DNA from: Desulfatibacillum aliphaticivorans DSM 15576
GTDB taxonomy: Bacteria; Desulfobacterota; Desulfobacteria; Desulfobacterales; Desulfatibacillaceae
Length of the DNA stretch: 64,000 bases
Direction: 5' to 3'
NCBI RefSeq assembly: GCF_000429905.1
Contig: NZ_AUCT01000008.1
Location: 124,001 to 188,000, forward strand
The position numbers and the translations under genes are program-made. Below, one piece after another: positions 25,022-35,018 of this stretch (within the stretch, counting starts at the first letter, position 1; each line of letters begins with the position of its first letter). The notes under the pieces are model-generated. The model made no database searches, had not been told where the DNA came from, and saw nothing but the letters and a program-made list of their open reading frames with translations.

Positions 25022-26104
25022 TCAACGCAATTTCAGCGTACTTACGGACAACAGGGCCAACATGATGGCGATAATCCAGAATCGGACGATCACCTTGGGC
25101 TCGGGCCAGCCTTTAAGTTCAAAATGATGATGGATCGGCGCCATCTTGAAAATCCGCTTTCCCTTAGTGATCTTAAAGAAGCTCACCTGGAGGATGACGG
25201 ACACCGCTTCCATGACAAACAAACCGCCTACTATCACCAAAGCCAGTTCCTGCTTGGTGAGTATGGCCACCACGCCCAGGGCGCCGCCCAAAGGCAGGGA
25301 GCCCACGTCGCCCATAAAAATCTGGGCCGGGTAGGCGTTGTACCAAAGAAAACCCAGGCCGGCCCCCACAAGGGCGCCGCAGAAGACCGACATCTCGCCG
25401 GATTGGGGCACGTGGCGGATGCTCAGGTACGTGGCGAAGTCGTAATGGCTGGCCACGTAGGCGAAAATCATATAAGTCCCGGCGGCGATGGCGACCGGTA
25501 CAATGGCCAGTCCGTCCAGACCGTCAGTAAGGTTTACGGCGTTTGACGCTCCCACCATGACCAATATGGCGAAGAGCACGTATCCAGGCCTGGTGAGGTC
25601 CGGATTCAGGTTTTTAAAAAAGGGAATGTTCACGGTTGTGTCGCCGTTCAACCCGTAAACCAAAACCGTCCCGGCTATACCGGCCACAACCACCTGTAAG
25701 CAGAACTTCCCTCTTGCGGACAGGCCTTTGCTCCGCTTTTTCACCTGCATGAGGTAGTCGTCCACAAAACCGATGAGGCCGAAGCCGAAGGTCACTCCCA
25801 GGGCTATCCACACGTAAGCATTGGTTAAATCCGCCCACAACAAGGTGGAGAACATCACGGCGCTCATGATCAACACCCCGCCCATGGTGGGGGTGCCCGC
25901 CTTTTTCAGGTGGGTCTGGGGGCCGTCTTCCCTGATGTGCTGGCCAACCTGCATTTCGCCCAGTTTCCTGATGAGCCACGGTCCCAGCACAAAGGAAATC
26001 ACCAGGGCGGTCAGCGAAGCATAGATCGTCCTGAACGTGATGTACCGAAACACGTTGAAGACGGTCATGTACTTGGCCAGCGGTGTGAGCAGATGATAAA
26101 GCAT
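25022..26104 (-). CDS. mraY: Phospho-MurNAc-pentapeptide transferase MraY
   Basis: A 360-aa polytopic membrane enzyme with about ten spans that makes lipid I from UDP-MurNAc-pentapeptide and undecaprenyl phosphate. Family markers are KKAGTPTMGGVLI, the Asp-rich FVDDYLMQVKKRSKGL, NLTDGLDGLA and the MAPIHHHFELKGWPE region. ATG at 26104. It lies between murF (45-bp gap) and murD. Confidence 0.97.
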   Translation of the reverse strand: MLYHLLTPLAKYMTVFNVFRYITFRTIYASLTALVISFVLGPWLIRKLGEMQVGQHIREDGPQTHLKKAGTPTMGGVLIMSAVMFSTLLWADLTNAYVWIALGVTFGFGLIGFVDDYLMQVKKRSKGLSARGKFCLQVVVAGIAGTVLVYGLNGDTTVNIPFFKNLNPDLTRPGYVLFAILVMVGASNAVNLTDGLDGLAIVPVAIAAGTYMIFAYVASHYDFATYLSIRHVPQSGEMSVFCGALVGAGLGFLWYNAYPAQIFMGDVGSLPLGGALGVVAILTKQELALVIVGGLFVMEAVSVILQVSFFKITKGKRIFKMAPIHHHFELKGWPEPKVIVRFWIIAIMLALLSVSTLKLR

Positions 26105-26149
26105 GTTTAACCTGTTTGTTGGTGCGTTACATTTACGTACGGCGTGATT

Positions 26150-27568
26150 TTAAACCGATAATGCGTCCTTAAGGCCTTGCACCACTTCGCTCATGCCGGT
26201 GCTGTTGGAGCCTTTGACCAGAATCCGGTCCTTGGCTTGGACGGCCTCGGCCAGCCTGGTTACGATATTAGGCTTTTCGTCGATAAACACCTGATCTATT
26301 CCCATGCCCGCTTCCCGGGCGCCTTTGGCGGTCCAGCCCGCGTAATAACCGGAAATGAAAAGCAGGGACACGCCGGCTTGGGCGGCCATCCTGCCTAGTT
26401 CCATATGGGCGTCTACGCTGTAATCCCCCAGTTCCATCATGTCGGAGACGGCCATGATCATCCTGCCCTTGGAGGCCTTGGCCAGGGCTTGCAGCGTCAT
26501 GACCGCCGCGGCGAAGCTGGCGGGATTGGCGTTGTAGGCGTCGTCGATCATTTGAACGTCATTGCCCAGGGAAACCACGTTTTGACGGCCCTTCACCGGG
26601 TTGACCGTTTCCAGAGCGTCGCGGATTTCCTTAGGAGAAACGCCGGCGCTAACGCCGACGGCGGCGGCGGCCAAAGCGTTGTGAACCATGCAGTCCCCGT
26701 GAAGCCGAAGCTGCACGGGCAGTTCCTCGTCCTGGATGCACAGGGTAAAGCGAACGCCCTCATTGGCGTGCTTGATGTTTTTAGCCCGCACCTGGGCTTT
26801 GGCGCCTTTGCCGAATAAAACGGTTTCGCCCTGGTATTTGTCCGCCAGGGTGGAAACCAGCTTATCGTCCAGATTTAACACCGCAGTTTTGTTGGCCATA
26901 TTCTCCAAAAGCTCCCCTTTAGCCGCCAGGACTCCTTCAACGGAACCCAATCCTTCCAGGTGCCCGGGACCTACGTTTGTAATCACCCCTATGTCGGGCT
27001 CGCAGATTTGCGTGAGCTTGGCTATCTCCCCAAAATGGTTCATGCCCAACTCAACCACGGCCCATTGGTGGTTCGGCCCGAGCCCCAGCAATGTAAACGG
27101 CAGGCCGATTTGATTGTTATGGTTGCCGCTGGACTTGTGGACCTTGTACTTGGCGGCCAGCACGGCGGCGGTCAGTTCCTTGGTGGTCGTCTTCCCGTTG
27201 GAGCCTGTTATGGCCGCGATGGAAACGCCAAACCCCTTACGATATTGGTTGGCGATCTTGCCCAACGCCTCGGTGGTGTCCGGGACGACTACGCATCCCA
27301 ATTCCAGCTTGGCCATTCTGGCATAGGAAAAGCTCTCGGCGTGCTTTTTGTCGATGACAATGCCCCGCACGCCGCCGTTGATTGCCTGCCGCACAAAATC
27401 GTGGCCGTCCAGCCTTTCACCTACGATTGCTATAAACAGATCGGAGGACATGGCGGTTCGGGAGTCGATGGCTATGCCGCTGAAGCACAGATCCGGCGTT
27501 CCCGAAAATCTTTCGCCGCCTGTTGCCTGAACAATCTCAGACAAGGTAAATGTAACGTTCGCTCTCAC
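26150..27568 (-). CDS. murF: UDP-N-acetylmuramoyl-tripeptide-D-Ala-D-Ala ligase MurF
   Basis: A Mur ligase of about 472 aa adding D-Ala-D-Ala to the UDP-MurNAc tripeptide. The P-loop is ITGSNGKTTTKE, followed by HKSSGNHNNQIGLP, VVELGMNHFGEI and the C-terminal DDAYNANPASF. The GTG at 27568 is preferred because AGGAGG lies seven bases upstream; the in-frame ATG at 27592 falls before that site and would add eight unconserved residues. The D-Ala-D-Ala ligase gene itself is not in this cluster. Confidence 0.95.
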   Translation of the reverse strand: MRANVTFTLSEIVQATGGERFSGTPDLCFSGIAIDSRTAMSSDLFIAIVGERLDGHDFVRQAINGGVRGIVIDKKHAESFSYARMAKLELGCVVVPDTTEALGKIANQYRKGFGVSIAAITGSNGKTTTKELTAAVLAAKYKVHKSSGNHNNQIGLPFTLLGLGPNHQWAVVELGMNHFGEIAKLTQICEPDIGVITNVGPGHLEGLGSVEGVLAAKGELLENMANKTAVLNLDDKLVSTLADKYQGETVLFGKGAKAQVRAKNIKHANEGVRFTLCIQDEELPVQLRLHGDCMVHNALAAAAVGVSAGVSPKEIRDALETVNPVKGRQNVVSLGNDVQMIDDAYNANPASFAAAVMTLQALAKASKGRMIMAVSDMMELGDYSVDAHMELGRMAAQAGVSLLFISGYYAGWTAKGAREAGMGIDQVFIDEKPNIVTRLAEAVQAKDRILVKGSNSTGMSEVVQGLKDALSV

Positions 27569-27622
27569 CGATGGTCCTCCTGCAAAATACAACTAACACG
27601 CTGAAAAAAAGCCCCTTGGACT

Positions 27623-29218
27623 TCAGCGGGAACATACACAGCGCCCGGAAAGGGGGCCCTCCTGCCTGGAATGCATGTTTCTGGACAGGCATTCCAGAGC
27701 TTTCCCGGCCTCCACCCGATCATCAAAGGCGAAACGCTCGTTCTTGATGACCTGATAGGTTTCATGCCCTTTTCCGGCTATCAACACCATGTCTCCCGGG
27801 CCGGAAGACATGATCGCAGTCAGAATGGCCTTGCGCCGGTCCGGCTCCACCATAAAGGCGGATTTCCGCGAGCACATCATGCAATAGGAGGCGTTCAACC
27901 TTTGCGCGCCTTCGCCTGATATGCCCGGCAGGATATCGTCTATGATGGCATCGGGATCCTCTGATCTTGGATTGTCGGAGGTCACCACAACCAGGTCGCT
28001 GTGTCTGGCCGCAGCCGCGCCCATTTTGGGGCGCTTTCCCTTATCCCTGTCTCCGCCGCATCCGAACACGGTGATGATTTTCGCCTTGGACACTCTCCGA
28101 AGCGCTTCCAGGACGTTTTCCAAGGCGTCCGGAGTGTGGGCGTAATCCACGAAAACATGGCGATCCAGTCCGTTTTCGACCTTTTCCAAACGCCCGGGTA
28201 CGTTTACTGCCGCATTCAGTCCCATCTCCACCTCCTCCAGGCTCAGGCCGAAAGCCAGGCCGACGCCCGCCGCGCTCATGAGGTTGTAAAGATTGTGCCT
28301 GCCAACCGCCGGAGATTCGAACACCAATTCTCCGGCCGGAGTTTCCATTACACCTTTCAGGCCGTCCGCTCCGGCCTTGACGTCAATGCTTCGGATGCTG
28401 CTGCCTTCGGTTAAGCCGGTGCACAAAACCGGAGTTTTTACTTCCCGGCACAGGACCGCGCCCTGGGGGTCGTCCAGGTTGATGACGGCGGTCTTGTTTT
28501 CCTTGGCGGAAGCGGCCAGTAAGTCGTCAAACAAAATCCGCTTGGCCTGAAAATAGGACTCCATGTCCTTGTGATAGTCCAGGTGGTCCTGGGTAATATT
28601 CGTAAACACTCCCGCGTCGAACTGGCAGAAAGCCGGCCGGCTTTGGGTCAGTGCGTGGGAGGAAACCTCTATAATGGCGTGAGTCACGCCGGCGTCCACC
28701 ATCCGGGCCAGGGCTTCTTGAAGCTCCAGGGATTCGGGGGTGGTTACGCTGCTTTCTTTTTCATGGCCGGGCCAACGGCTGCTTACGGTGCCTACAATGC
28801 CTACTTTGCAGCCTGCGGCGCCCAACATGGCCTCCGCAAAATAGGTGACGGTCGTTTTACCGTTAGTGCCTGTAATACCGGCTAATTTCAGCTTTTCCGT
28901 GGGACGCCCGAAAAATTCAGAGGCCATATTGGCCAAAGCCCTGCGGGAGTCCTTGACCCGAATCACGGCCACGCCTATCGGGGCTTCCGCCGGATCTTCC
29001 GTCACAACGGCGGCGGCGCCTTTTTTTACGGCGTCCTGCACAAAAATGTGCCCATCCACGGCATTGCCTTTGATGGCCGTAAACAAGCCCTGGGGCTTCA
29101 CCAGCCGGGAGTTGTACTGGATGGAAATGATGTCGGGATCGCCTTGGGCGCCCGTTATCTCCAGCACGGGGTTCCTCTGGTCGGCCTTAAGGCCGTCTAT
29201 GAGCCGGCTTAGCTTCAT
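27623..29218 (-). CDS. murE: UDP-MurNAc-L-Ala-D-Glu-meso-diaminopimelate ligase MurE
   Basis: A 531-aa Mur ligase adding the third residue of the stem peptide. The P-loop is GITGTNGKTTVTYF. The motif DNPR (in VVTSDNPRSEDP) marks meso-diaminopimelate specificity, as expected of a Gram-negative wall. FVDYAHTPDALENVL and GCGGDRDKGKRP are typical. The C-terminus runs some 20 residues beyond the usual end and is rich in Arg, Gly and Ser. The ATG at 29218 overlaps the ftsI stop as ATGA. Confidence 0.97.
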   Translation of the reverse strand: MKLSRLIDGLKADQRNPVLEITGAQGDPDIISIQYNSRLVKPQGLFTAIKGNAVDGHIFVQDAVKKGAAAVVTEDPAEAPIGVAVIRVKDSRRALANMASEFFGRPTEKLKLAGITGTNGKTTVTYFAEAMLGAAGCKVGIVGTVSSRWPGHEKESSVTTPESLELQEALARMVDAGVTHAIIEVSSHALTQSRPAFCQFDAGVFTNITQDHLDYHKDMESYFQAKRILFDDLLAASAKENKTAVINLDDPQGAVLCREVKTPVLCTGLTEGSSIRSIDVKAGADGLKGVMETPAGELVFESPAVGRHNLYNLMSAAGVGLAFGLSLEEVEMGLNAAVNVPGRLEKVENGLDRHVFVDYAHTPDALENVLEALRRVSKAKIITVFGCGGDRDKGKRPKMGAAAARHSDLVVVTSDNPRSEDPDAIIDDILPGISGEGAQRLNASYCMMCSRKSAFMVEPDRRKAILTAIMSSGPGDMVLIAGKGHETYQVIKNERFAFDDRVEAGKALECLSRNMHSRQEGPLSGRCVCSR

Positions 29219-31008
29219 GCAGGGCCGTTTTTCCTTTTCAAGGATGCGGTTAAATGGGTTGTATCCACTTCCGGCGCCACCTTGAGGTAGTGCAGGGTTT
29301 TCTGCATAATCTCCCGGAACGCAGGGGCCGCCACCACGCCGCCGTAATGATCCGTTGTCGGCTCGTCAATAACCACCACCACGGTCACGGCGGGGTTGGA
29401 CAAGGGAGCGAAGCCCACGAAGGAGGCTATGTATTTATTGTCCTCATAGCCGCCTTTGGCAGCCGGTTTTTGCGCCGTCCCCGTCTTGCCGCACACCCTG
29501 TAGCCGTCCAGAGCGGCCTGGGTGCCGGTTCCGCCCTCGGTGGTCACGGTCTTCATGATCCGGGCGACCACCTGGGCGGTTTCTTCGGAAACCGCTCTCT
29601 CCAAAGGTTCGGGCTGAAAGCTTTCCACCAGCCGGCCTTTGGAATTGGTGATGGCCTGCACCAGCCTGGGCCTCATGAGCACGCCGCCGTTGGCGATGGC
29701 CGAAACCGCCGAGGCCAGTTGCAGCCCGGTGACGGACACGCCCTGGCCGAATGCGATGGTTCCAGCGTCAATGGCGGTCCATTGATTGTGCGGCCTGAGC
29801 ATTCCCGAGGCCTCGCCGGGGCAGTCCACGCCCAGCTTTTTGCCGAACCCGAAGGCGTCCAGGGTCCGGAACAGGGAGTCGGGGCCGATTTTCTCGCCCA
29901 CCTTCACTGCGCCGATGTTGCTGGACACCTTGACAATCTGCTGCAGGGACAGCCAGGAGTGGGGATGGGTGTCATGCACCACATTGGGCCCAATCCGGTA
30001 ATTGCCCTGCTCGCAATAAAAAATAGAGTTGGGGCCGCACTTTCCCGACTCAACGGCGGCGGCGGCCATAAAAATCTTTAGCGTGGACCCCGGTTCGAAG
30101 GTGTCCGTCACGGCCCTGTTTCTCCAATCGCTGAAGCTGTACTCGCTGATGGCGTTGGGGTTGTACAGGGGCGCGTTAGCCATGGCCAGGATGGCGCCGG
30201 TGTCCGGAACCATCACCACGGCGATGCCCGACTTGGCCTGGAATTTTTCCACGGCTTCGGCCAGGGCTTCTTCGGCTATGTACTGCACCGTACGGTCCAG
30301 GGTCAGGACCAGGTTGTCTCCGGTCTTTTTGGAGTACGTCTGCCTTTCCCGGGCGAAGCTGCGGCCCATGGCGTCCTTAAGGATGGTCCATTTGGAGCCC
30401 TTGCCGGTGAGCAGATCGTCGTATTTATATTCCAGGCCTTCCAGGCCGTGGCCTTCAGCGCCGCAAAAGCCCAAAACCTGGGCGCCCAGGCCCAGGTTGG
30501 GATAAAACCGGCTGGCGTCCTCTTCCAGTTCCAGGCTGGGAATGTTGGGGTTCCGGCCCGGGCCGTTGTATTCAAACGACGCCTTGGCGGCGTCCCATTC
30601 CTTTTTGACGGCCTGGGCCGTGGCCGTGCTGACCCGTTTATCCACATAGATGTAGGCTCTGTCTTTATTTTCCAGCTCCTTTTGGAACTCCGCGGCGCTC
30701 CTATCCAGGTAGGAGGCCAGGATCTTGCCGGCCGCCTTGGCGTCCTTAATCAGCCCGGGGCGGACCGCTACCTTGGCCACGTCCAGGTTGACGCCCAGCT
30801 CCCGGTATTGGGCGTCGTAAATGACGCCCCGCTTGGGCTGGGTTTCCACGGACTGGGAGTACTGGCTTTTAGCCTTTTTGGACAAAAAACTTTTGTCCAG
30901 CACGTGCAGCTCGACCAGCCTGCCTGCGATGATCATGAAGCCTGCGGCGAAAAGCAGGCCCACAAAGACAATGCGTCCCGAGGCTTTGTTTTTTCCCGTC
31001 TGTTTCAT
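29215..31008 (-). CDS. ftsI: Septal peptidoglycan transpeptidase FtsI (PBP3)
   Basis: A class B penicillin-binding protein of about 597 aa with one N-terminal membrane span (residues about 14-34) and a periplasmic transpeptidase domain. Active-site motifs are all present: STLK in FEPGSTLKIF, SSN in VSSNIGAVK, and KTGT in VCGKTGTAQ. It crosslinks septal peptidoglycan as the partner of FtsW. The ATG at 31008 follows GGTGAG and shares one base with the ftsL stop. No PASTA domains are visible. Confidence 0.96.
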   Translation of the reverse strand: MKQTGKNKASGRIVFVGLLFAAGFMIIAGRLVELHVLDKSFLSKKAKSQYSQSVETQPKRGVIYDAQYRELGVNLDVAKVAVRPGLIKDAKAAGKILASYLDRSAAEFQKELENKDRAYIYVDKRVSTATAQAVKKEWDAAKASFEYNGPGRNPNIPSLELEEDASRFYPNLGLGAQVLGFCGAEGHGLEGLEYKYDDLLTGKGSKWTILKDAMGRSFARERQTYSKKTGDNLVLTLDRTVQYIAEEALAEAVEKFQAKSGIAVVMVPDTGAILAMANAPLYNPNAISEYSFSDWRNRAVTDTFEPGSTLKIFMAAAAVESGKCGPNSIFYCEQGNYRIGPNVVHDTHPHSWLSLQQIVKVSSNIGAVKVGEKIGPDSLFRTLDAFGFGKKLGVDCPGEASGMLRPHNQWTAIDAGTIAFGQGVSVTGLQLASAVSAIANGGVLMRPRLVQAITNSKGRLVESFQPEPLERAVSEETAQVVARIMKTVTTEGGTGTQAALDGYRVCGKTGTAQKPAAKGGYEDNKYIASFVGFAPLSNPAVTVVVVIDEPTTDHYGGVVAAPAFREIMQKTLHYLKVAPEVDTTHLTASLKRKNGPA

Positions 31009-31295
31009 CACGGCCTCACCATTTGATCAGGGTCGGGATGTTTCAGGCCCAACCACTCTTCGGCTATCTTGGAAATCCTTTCGGGATTTCTTAAATGCTC
31101 CAACTTGACTTTCAACTCCTCCTGCTTGTCCAGGAGGTCTTCCTTATGGGACAGTTCGGCGGTTATTTGGTATCCTCTTTGGGTGCATTGGTTCCGGCAC
31201 CACGCAAAAAGGAAAAGCTCCAGGAATAGAATCCCTGCAAGCAGTCCGTAAGCCCAATTCCTGAGCGCCTCATTGTCATTGCTTCGCCCGCCCAT
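31008..31295 (-). CDS. ftsL: Cell division protein FtsL
   Basis: A 95-aa bitopic membrane protein. A short cytosolic tail is followed by a membrane span at about residues 14-32 and a periplasmic coiled coil (LSHKEDLLDKQEELKVKLEH). The tail ERISKIAEEWLGLKHPDPDQ closely resembles other FtsL C-termini. FtsL forms the FtsQBL complex that activates FtsWI. Position between rsmH and ftsI supports the assignment, since sequence conservation in this family is low. It overlaps rsmH by 20 bases. Confidence 0.88.
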   Translation of the reverse strand: MGGRSNDNEALRNWAYGLLAGILFLELFLFAWCRNQCTQRGYQITAELSHKEDLLDKQEELKVKLEHLRNPERISKIAEEWLGLKHPDPDQMVRP

Positions 31296-32256
31296 CTTCC
31301 CCCCCGGCGCCCGAGCCCTCGACGGCCAGCTTTTCCATGGCCCGTATTTTGGCGCTCCGCGACATGGGATTTTTCTCCACCTCGGCCTGCGAAGGCTTGA
31401 CCACCTTTTTGGTCAAAAGCTTGACCTTGGGCTGATTCCCGCAAATGCACACGGGAAAATCCGGGGGGCAGGTGCAGCCCTGGGCCAAAGCGGCGAAACG
31501 CCTTTTGACGATCCTGTCCTCCAACGAATGAAAGGAGATGATGCACAACCTGCCGCCGGGAAGGAGGCAGTCCAGGCACGTCTCCAAAAACTTTTCCAAG
31601 TGGGCCAGCTCATTATTTACGTGAATGCGCAAGGCCTGAAAAACGCGAGTGGCCGGATGAATGCGGCCGGGCTTCCCCTTAACGGCTGAGGCGACAATAT
31701 CGGCCAGGCGGCCGCTGGTCGTGATGGGCTCGTCTTCCCGGCGTTGGACGATGCGGCGGGCTATCCGCTTGGCCTGACGCTCCTCCCCGTATTCCAGGAA
31801 GATCCTGGCAAGCTCATCTTGGGAGTATGCGTTGACAACGTCCATGGCCTTGGGTCCGCCTCCGCTTCCGTCCATGCGCATATCCAGGGGCTCTTCGCGC
31901 TGAAAGCTAAACCCCCGTCCGCTCTTTTCCAGAAGATGGAGGCTGACTCCCAGGTCCAACACAATGCCGTTGGCGCCCGCCAACCCGCATTGATCCAGGA
32001 CAGCCCGGATATTGCTGAAATTATCGTGGAAGATCCTGAAATTATCTTGAACATCCGCAAAGCAGGCCTGAGCGTTGGTGACGGCGTCTTCGTCCAGATC
32101 CGTGCCGATCAGTAGTCCGTCAGGTAATATCCGCTCTAAAATTGCCCGGGCATGCCCTCCTCCGCCAAAGGTTCCGTCCACCACAACATGGCCAGGGGCC
32201 GGACTCAGCAGGCTTAAGACCTCCTGCTTCATGACCGAAACATGATGAAATGCCAT
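31276..32256 (-). CDS. rsmH: 16S rRNA (cytosine-N4) methyltransferase RsmH
   Basis: A 326-aa S-adenosylmethionine enzyme (formerly MraW) methylating N4 of C1402 in 16S rRNA. The SAM motif is VVVDGTFGGGGHA. Other markers are LDLGVS, the GFSFQREEPLDMRMD segment, and CIISFHSLEDRIVKRRF. A cysteine cluster, CTCPPDFPVCIC, near residue 265 is typical of the family. It starts at the ATG at 32256, two bases after mraZ ends. Confidence 0.97.
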   Translation of the reverse strand: MAFHHVSVMKQEVLSLLSPAPGHVVVDGTFGGGGHARAILERILPDGLLIGTDLDEDAVTNAQACFADVQDNFRIFHDNFSNIRAVLDQCGLAGANGIVLDLGVSLHLLEKSGRGFSFQREEPLDMRMDGSGGGPKAMDVVNAYSQDELARIFLEYGEERQAKRIARRIVQRREDEPITTSGRLADIVASAVKGKPGRIHPATRVFQALRIHVNNELAHLEKFLETCLDCLLPGGRLCIISFHSLEDRIVKRRFAALAQGCTCPPDFPVCICGNQPKVKLLTKKVVKPSQAEVEKNPMSRSAKIRAMEKLAVEGSGAGGEDGRAKQ

Positions 32257-32258
32257 GT

Positions 32259-32729
32259 TTAAAGCCCCATATCCTCAATTTCGTCATCCAGTTCGCCGCT
32301 GTTGAGCACCTCCTCGAAGTCCTCGTAGGCGACGTCATATTTTTTCTTGTCCCAGATTTCAAAGTGGCTTACCGCTCCCACCAGGGCGATTTCCTCTTTG
32401 GCCCCGATGCCTGCGTAATCCCGCAGATCCTTGGGAACCAGGATGCGCCCTTGCTTGTCGCACATGCACTCCTGGGCGCCGCCCACAAAAAACCGCCGGA
32501 ACTGCCGGAGTTTGGCGTTGCGCTTGGATTTGGTCATGATGCGGTTTTCAATGACCTGCCACTCGTCAAAGGGGTAGGCCACCAGGGCGCCGTCCATACG
32601 GGACACCATGACGCCGTCGACTTCGCCGTCCCTGAGGACTTCACGAAACCGTGCGGGTACGGTGATGCGGGCTTTCTCGTCCGTGGAATGGTACGAGGTG
32701 CCCCGAAAGTTTTTGGACTTGGCAGCCAT
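32259..32729 (-). CDS. mraZ: Transcriptional regulator MraZ
   Basis: A 156-aa AbrB-fold protein with two tandem MraZ domains, each carrying a DxKgR-type motif: STDEKARITVPARFRE near residue 17 and MCDKQGRILVPKDLRD near residue 90. MraZ binds repeats in its own promoter and controls the dcw operon. The ATG at 32729 is chosen over a GTG at 32741, which lies inside the predicted operator. First gene of the cluster; rsmH follows at two bases. Confidence 0.94.
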   Translation of the reverse strand: MAAKSKNFRGTSYHSTDEKARITVPARFREVLRDGEVDGVMVSRMDGALVAYPFDEWQVIENRIMTKSKRNAKLRQFRRFFVGGAQECMCDKQGRILVPKDLRDYAGIGAKEEIALVGAVSHFEIWDKKKYDVAYEDFEEVLNSGELDDEIEDMGL

Positions 32730-32735
32730 ATCTAA

Positions 32736-32762
32736 CCCCACTTTAAACCACTTTCTACCCTC
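32736..32762 (-). promoter_or_regulatory. Predicted MraZ operator (10-bp-period direct repeats)
   Basis: On the minus strand the leader reads AAAGTGGTTTAAAGTGGGG, giving two AAAGTGG units exactly 10 bp apart, and a weaker GGGT unit one period further upstream. This matches the known MraZ-box layout of short G-rich repeats on one helical face. A TTGACA -35-like box lies upstream at 32785-32790; its -10 partner is unclear. Confidence 0.65.
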
Positions 32763-33222
32763 AATGACATATTATCCAGAGGCATGTCAAGAGAAAATCC
32801 CAGGGGGTGAACAATTTTTCATAATGATTTATAAAATTTATATACAACCAGGAGACCTGAAATGCAAGGGTAAATTGTGGGGAATTTGCGAAAAAACGAC
32901 AATAATCCAAAGCTGATACCAACGAGGCGTCCGCCCGGAATGGGATTAAAGCCCTGGATTTTCCTAAAATAGGGGGAAATGTGGGGAGAATTTTCTATAA
33001 AATAGAAAATGAGAAATTTCTTTTGATGAAATTCTAAAAAAGGCGCCGGCGTTGTGGGGGGAAGTGGACCCCTTTGAATGGAAAATATTTTTAGATATTA
33101 AATCAGATAGTTACAATAGAAGTTAGATGCCAAGGGCCGTTTCCTTGGGGGAAAAGCATCAAAAGACTTCGACGGCGCCGTCCACCCGGCGGCCATTCTC
33201 AATCCCGGCATGCGTTCCAGGC

Positions 33223-33277
33223 CGCGCCTTTTGTCGCTTCGCGACCTTGGCAGCCAACTGCGCTGCCAAGGCCACCC
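33223..33277 (+). repeat. Palindromic repeat module C, copy 1
   Basis: A 55-bp unit containing GTCGCTTCGCGAC followed by a perfect 10-bp hairpin, CCTTGGCAGC at 33245-33254 with its complement at 33262-33271, then CCACCC. It matches 42564-42618 on the other strand with about two differences, both in the loop. Confidence 0.85.
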
Positions 33278-33324
33278 ATCCAGACAGGATCTTATTCAAC
33301 CTAAGGGCCTCATGGTCAGCCGCG

Positions 33325-33357
33325 GCATGCAATGCCGGGGGCCGCCAGGCCAATAAG
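33325..33357 (+). repeat. Dispersed repeat module D, copy 2
   Basis: A 33-bp sequence identical to the copy at 13624-13656 except for one base. Confidence 0.85.
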
Positions 33358-33556
33358 TGCGGCCGTTCGACTTTATCTATGGCGAAAAAGGTCAGCGGAA
33401 GGACGCCGGTCTTGAAACGAGAGTGGCCCAGAGAGGCCGTCATCCTCGCAAGGCCGGTTCGTTTTTCGAGCCGGCCGCAAGCGGGGACCCAGCGTTATTT
33501 CTGACTCGCAGGGCGGCTGTCATTGGGCGCCTTTGTAATATATGCCCCTGTTGGGC

Positions 33557-34021
33557 TTACTGAGACATGCCGGGGAAGGATTTTTCGTACAGCATGAGCA
33601 GGTTGCTGGCCGCGGCGATGGAGGGGTCCAGTTCCAGGGCCTTGCGCAGGTCGGCCTTGATGACTTCCTCCTCCTTGCTGCCCATGGCGATGCGGCTGAG
33701 GGCCCGGTGAAAATACGCCTGCCCCAGGGCGGGATCCAGGCTGACGGCCTTGTCGTAGTCTTCAAAGGCCTTTTGGAGGTCCTTCATTTTAATGTACACG
33801 TGGCCCCGTTGGAGATAGGCCTGGGCGGAGTCGGGTTTGAGTTCAACGGCCCGGGTGTATTGGTCCACGGCCTCCCGGCATTTGGCCTGGCTGATTCCGG
33901 AGGAAAAGGCGGCCTTGCCTTTATCCATGGCCTCCTGGAATTCCTTGTCGTTATTCCCGCAGCCCGAAAAGACCGCCAAGCATACAACCGCCAAAACCGC
34001 CGCCAGCCAATATTTACGCAT
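33557..34021 (-). CDS. TPR-repeat lipoprotein
   Basis: A protein of about 154 aa. The N-terminus MRKYWLAAVLAVVCLAVFSG ends in a lipobox (FSGC), so it should be lipidated and exported. Residues about 45-140 contain two to three tetratricopeptide repeats (AVELKPDSAQAYLQRGHVYI and AVSLDPALGQAYFHRA). Such proteins are protein-protein adaptors, often in outer-membrane assembly. The ATG at 34021 has AGGAGG six bases upstream; a start at 34051 would place the signal too far in. It is divergent from tolQ. Confidence 0.8.
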   Translation of the reverse strand: MRKYWLAAVLAVVCLAVFSGCGNNDKEFQEAMDKGKAAFSSGISQAKCREAVDQYTRAVELKPDSAQAYLQRGHVYIKMKDLQKAFEDYDKAVSLDPALGQAYFHRALSRIAMGSKEEEVIKADLRKALELDPSIAAASNLLMLYEKSFPGMSQ

Positions 34022-34148
34022 CCCCGCCTCCTGTCGCTGAAAATGCTGCATCCATAGCCTTTTTTTAAAAAATTCTCAAGCTGGAGCAGAGAGTGTGCAA
34101 AAGTTTTGCAAATATCCTGAAATTAGGCTTGAAACGCCTTGCAAAGCC

Positions 34149-34175
34149 TTGACACTTATGGGGCTCTCGTATAGT
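34149..34175 (+). promoter_or_regulatory. Candidate promoter of the tol-pal operon
   Basis: A perfect TTGACA at 34149-34154 and TATAGT at 34170-34175 are 15 bp apart, shorter than ideal, about 70 bp before tolQ. Motif evidence only. Confidence 0.4.
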
Positions 34176-34246
34176 CTCTGAGCTATCAAAGCGGCGTCCA
34201 CGCCTCATGAAACATTCAAGCATCCTACTGTAATTACGGGGAAATT

Positions 34247-34996
<750 letters not shown>

Positions 34997-35018
34997 GGAA
35001 CGTCAGGAGGAGCAAGGC

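Larger units (their letters stand above)
32763..33556. other. Intergenic region upstream of the dcw operon
   Basis: About 790 bp without a credible protein gene. The part 32810-33130 is AT-rich with poly-A/T stretches and probably holds promoter elements for mraZ. The part 33180-33360 carries repeat modules C and D. Frames crossing the modules are repeat translations. Confidence 0.6.
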
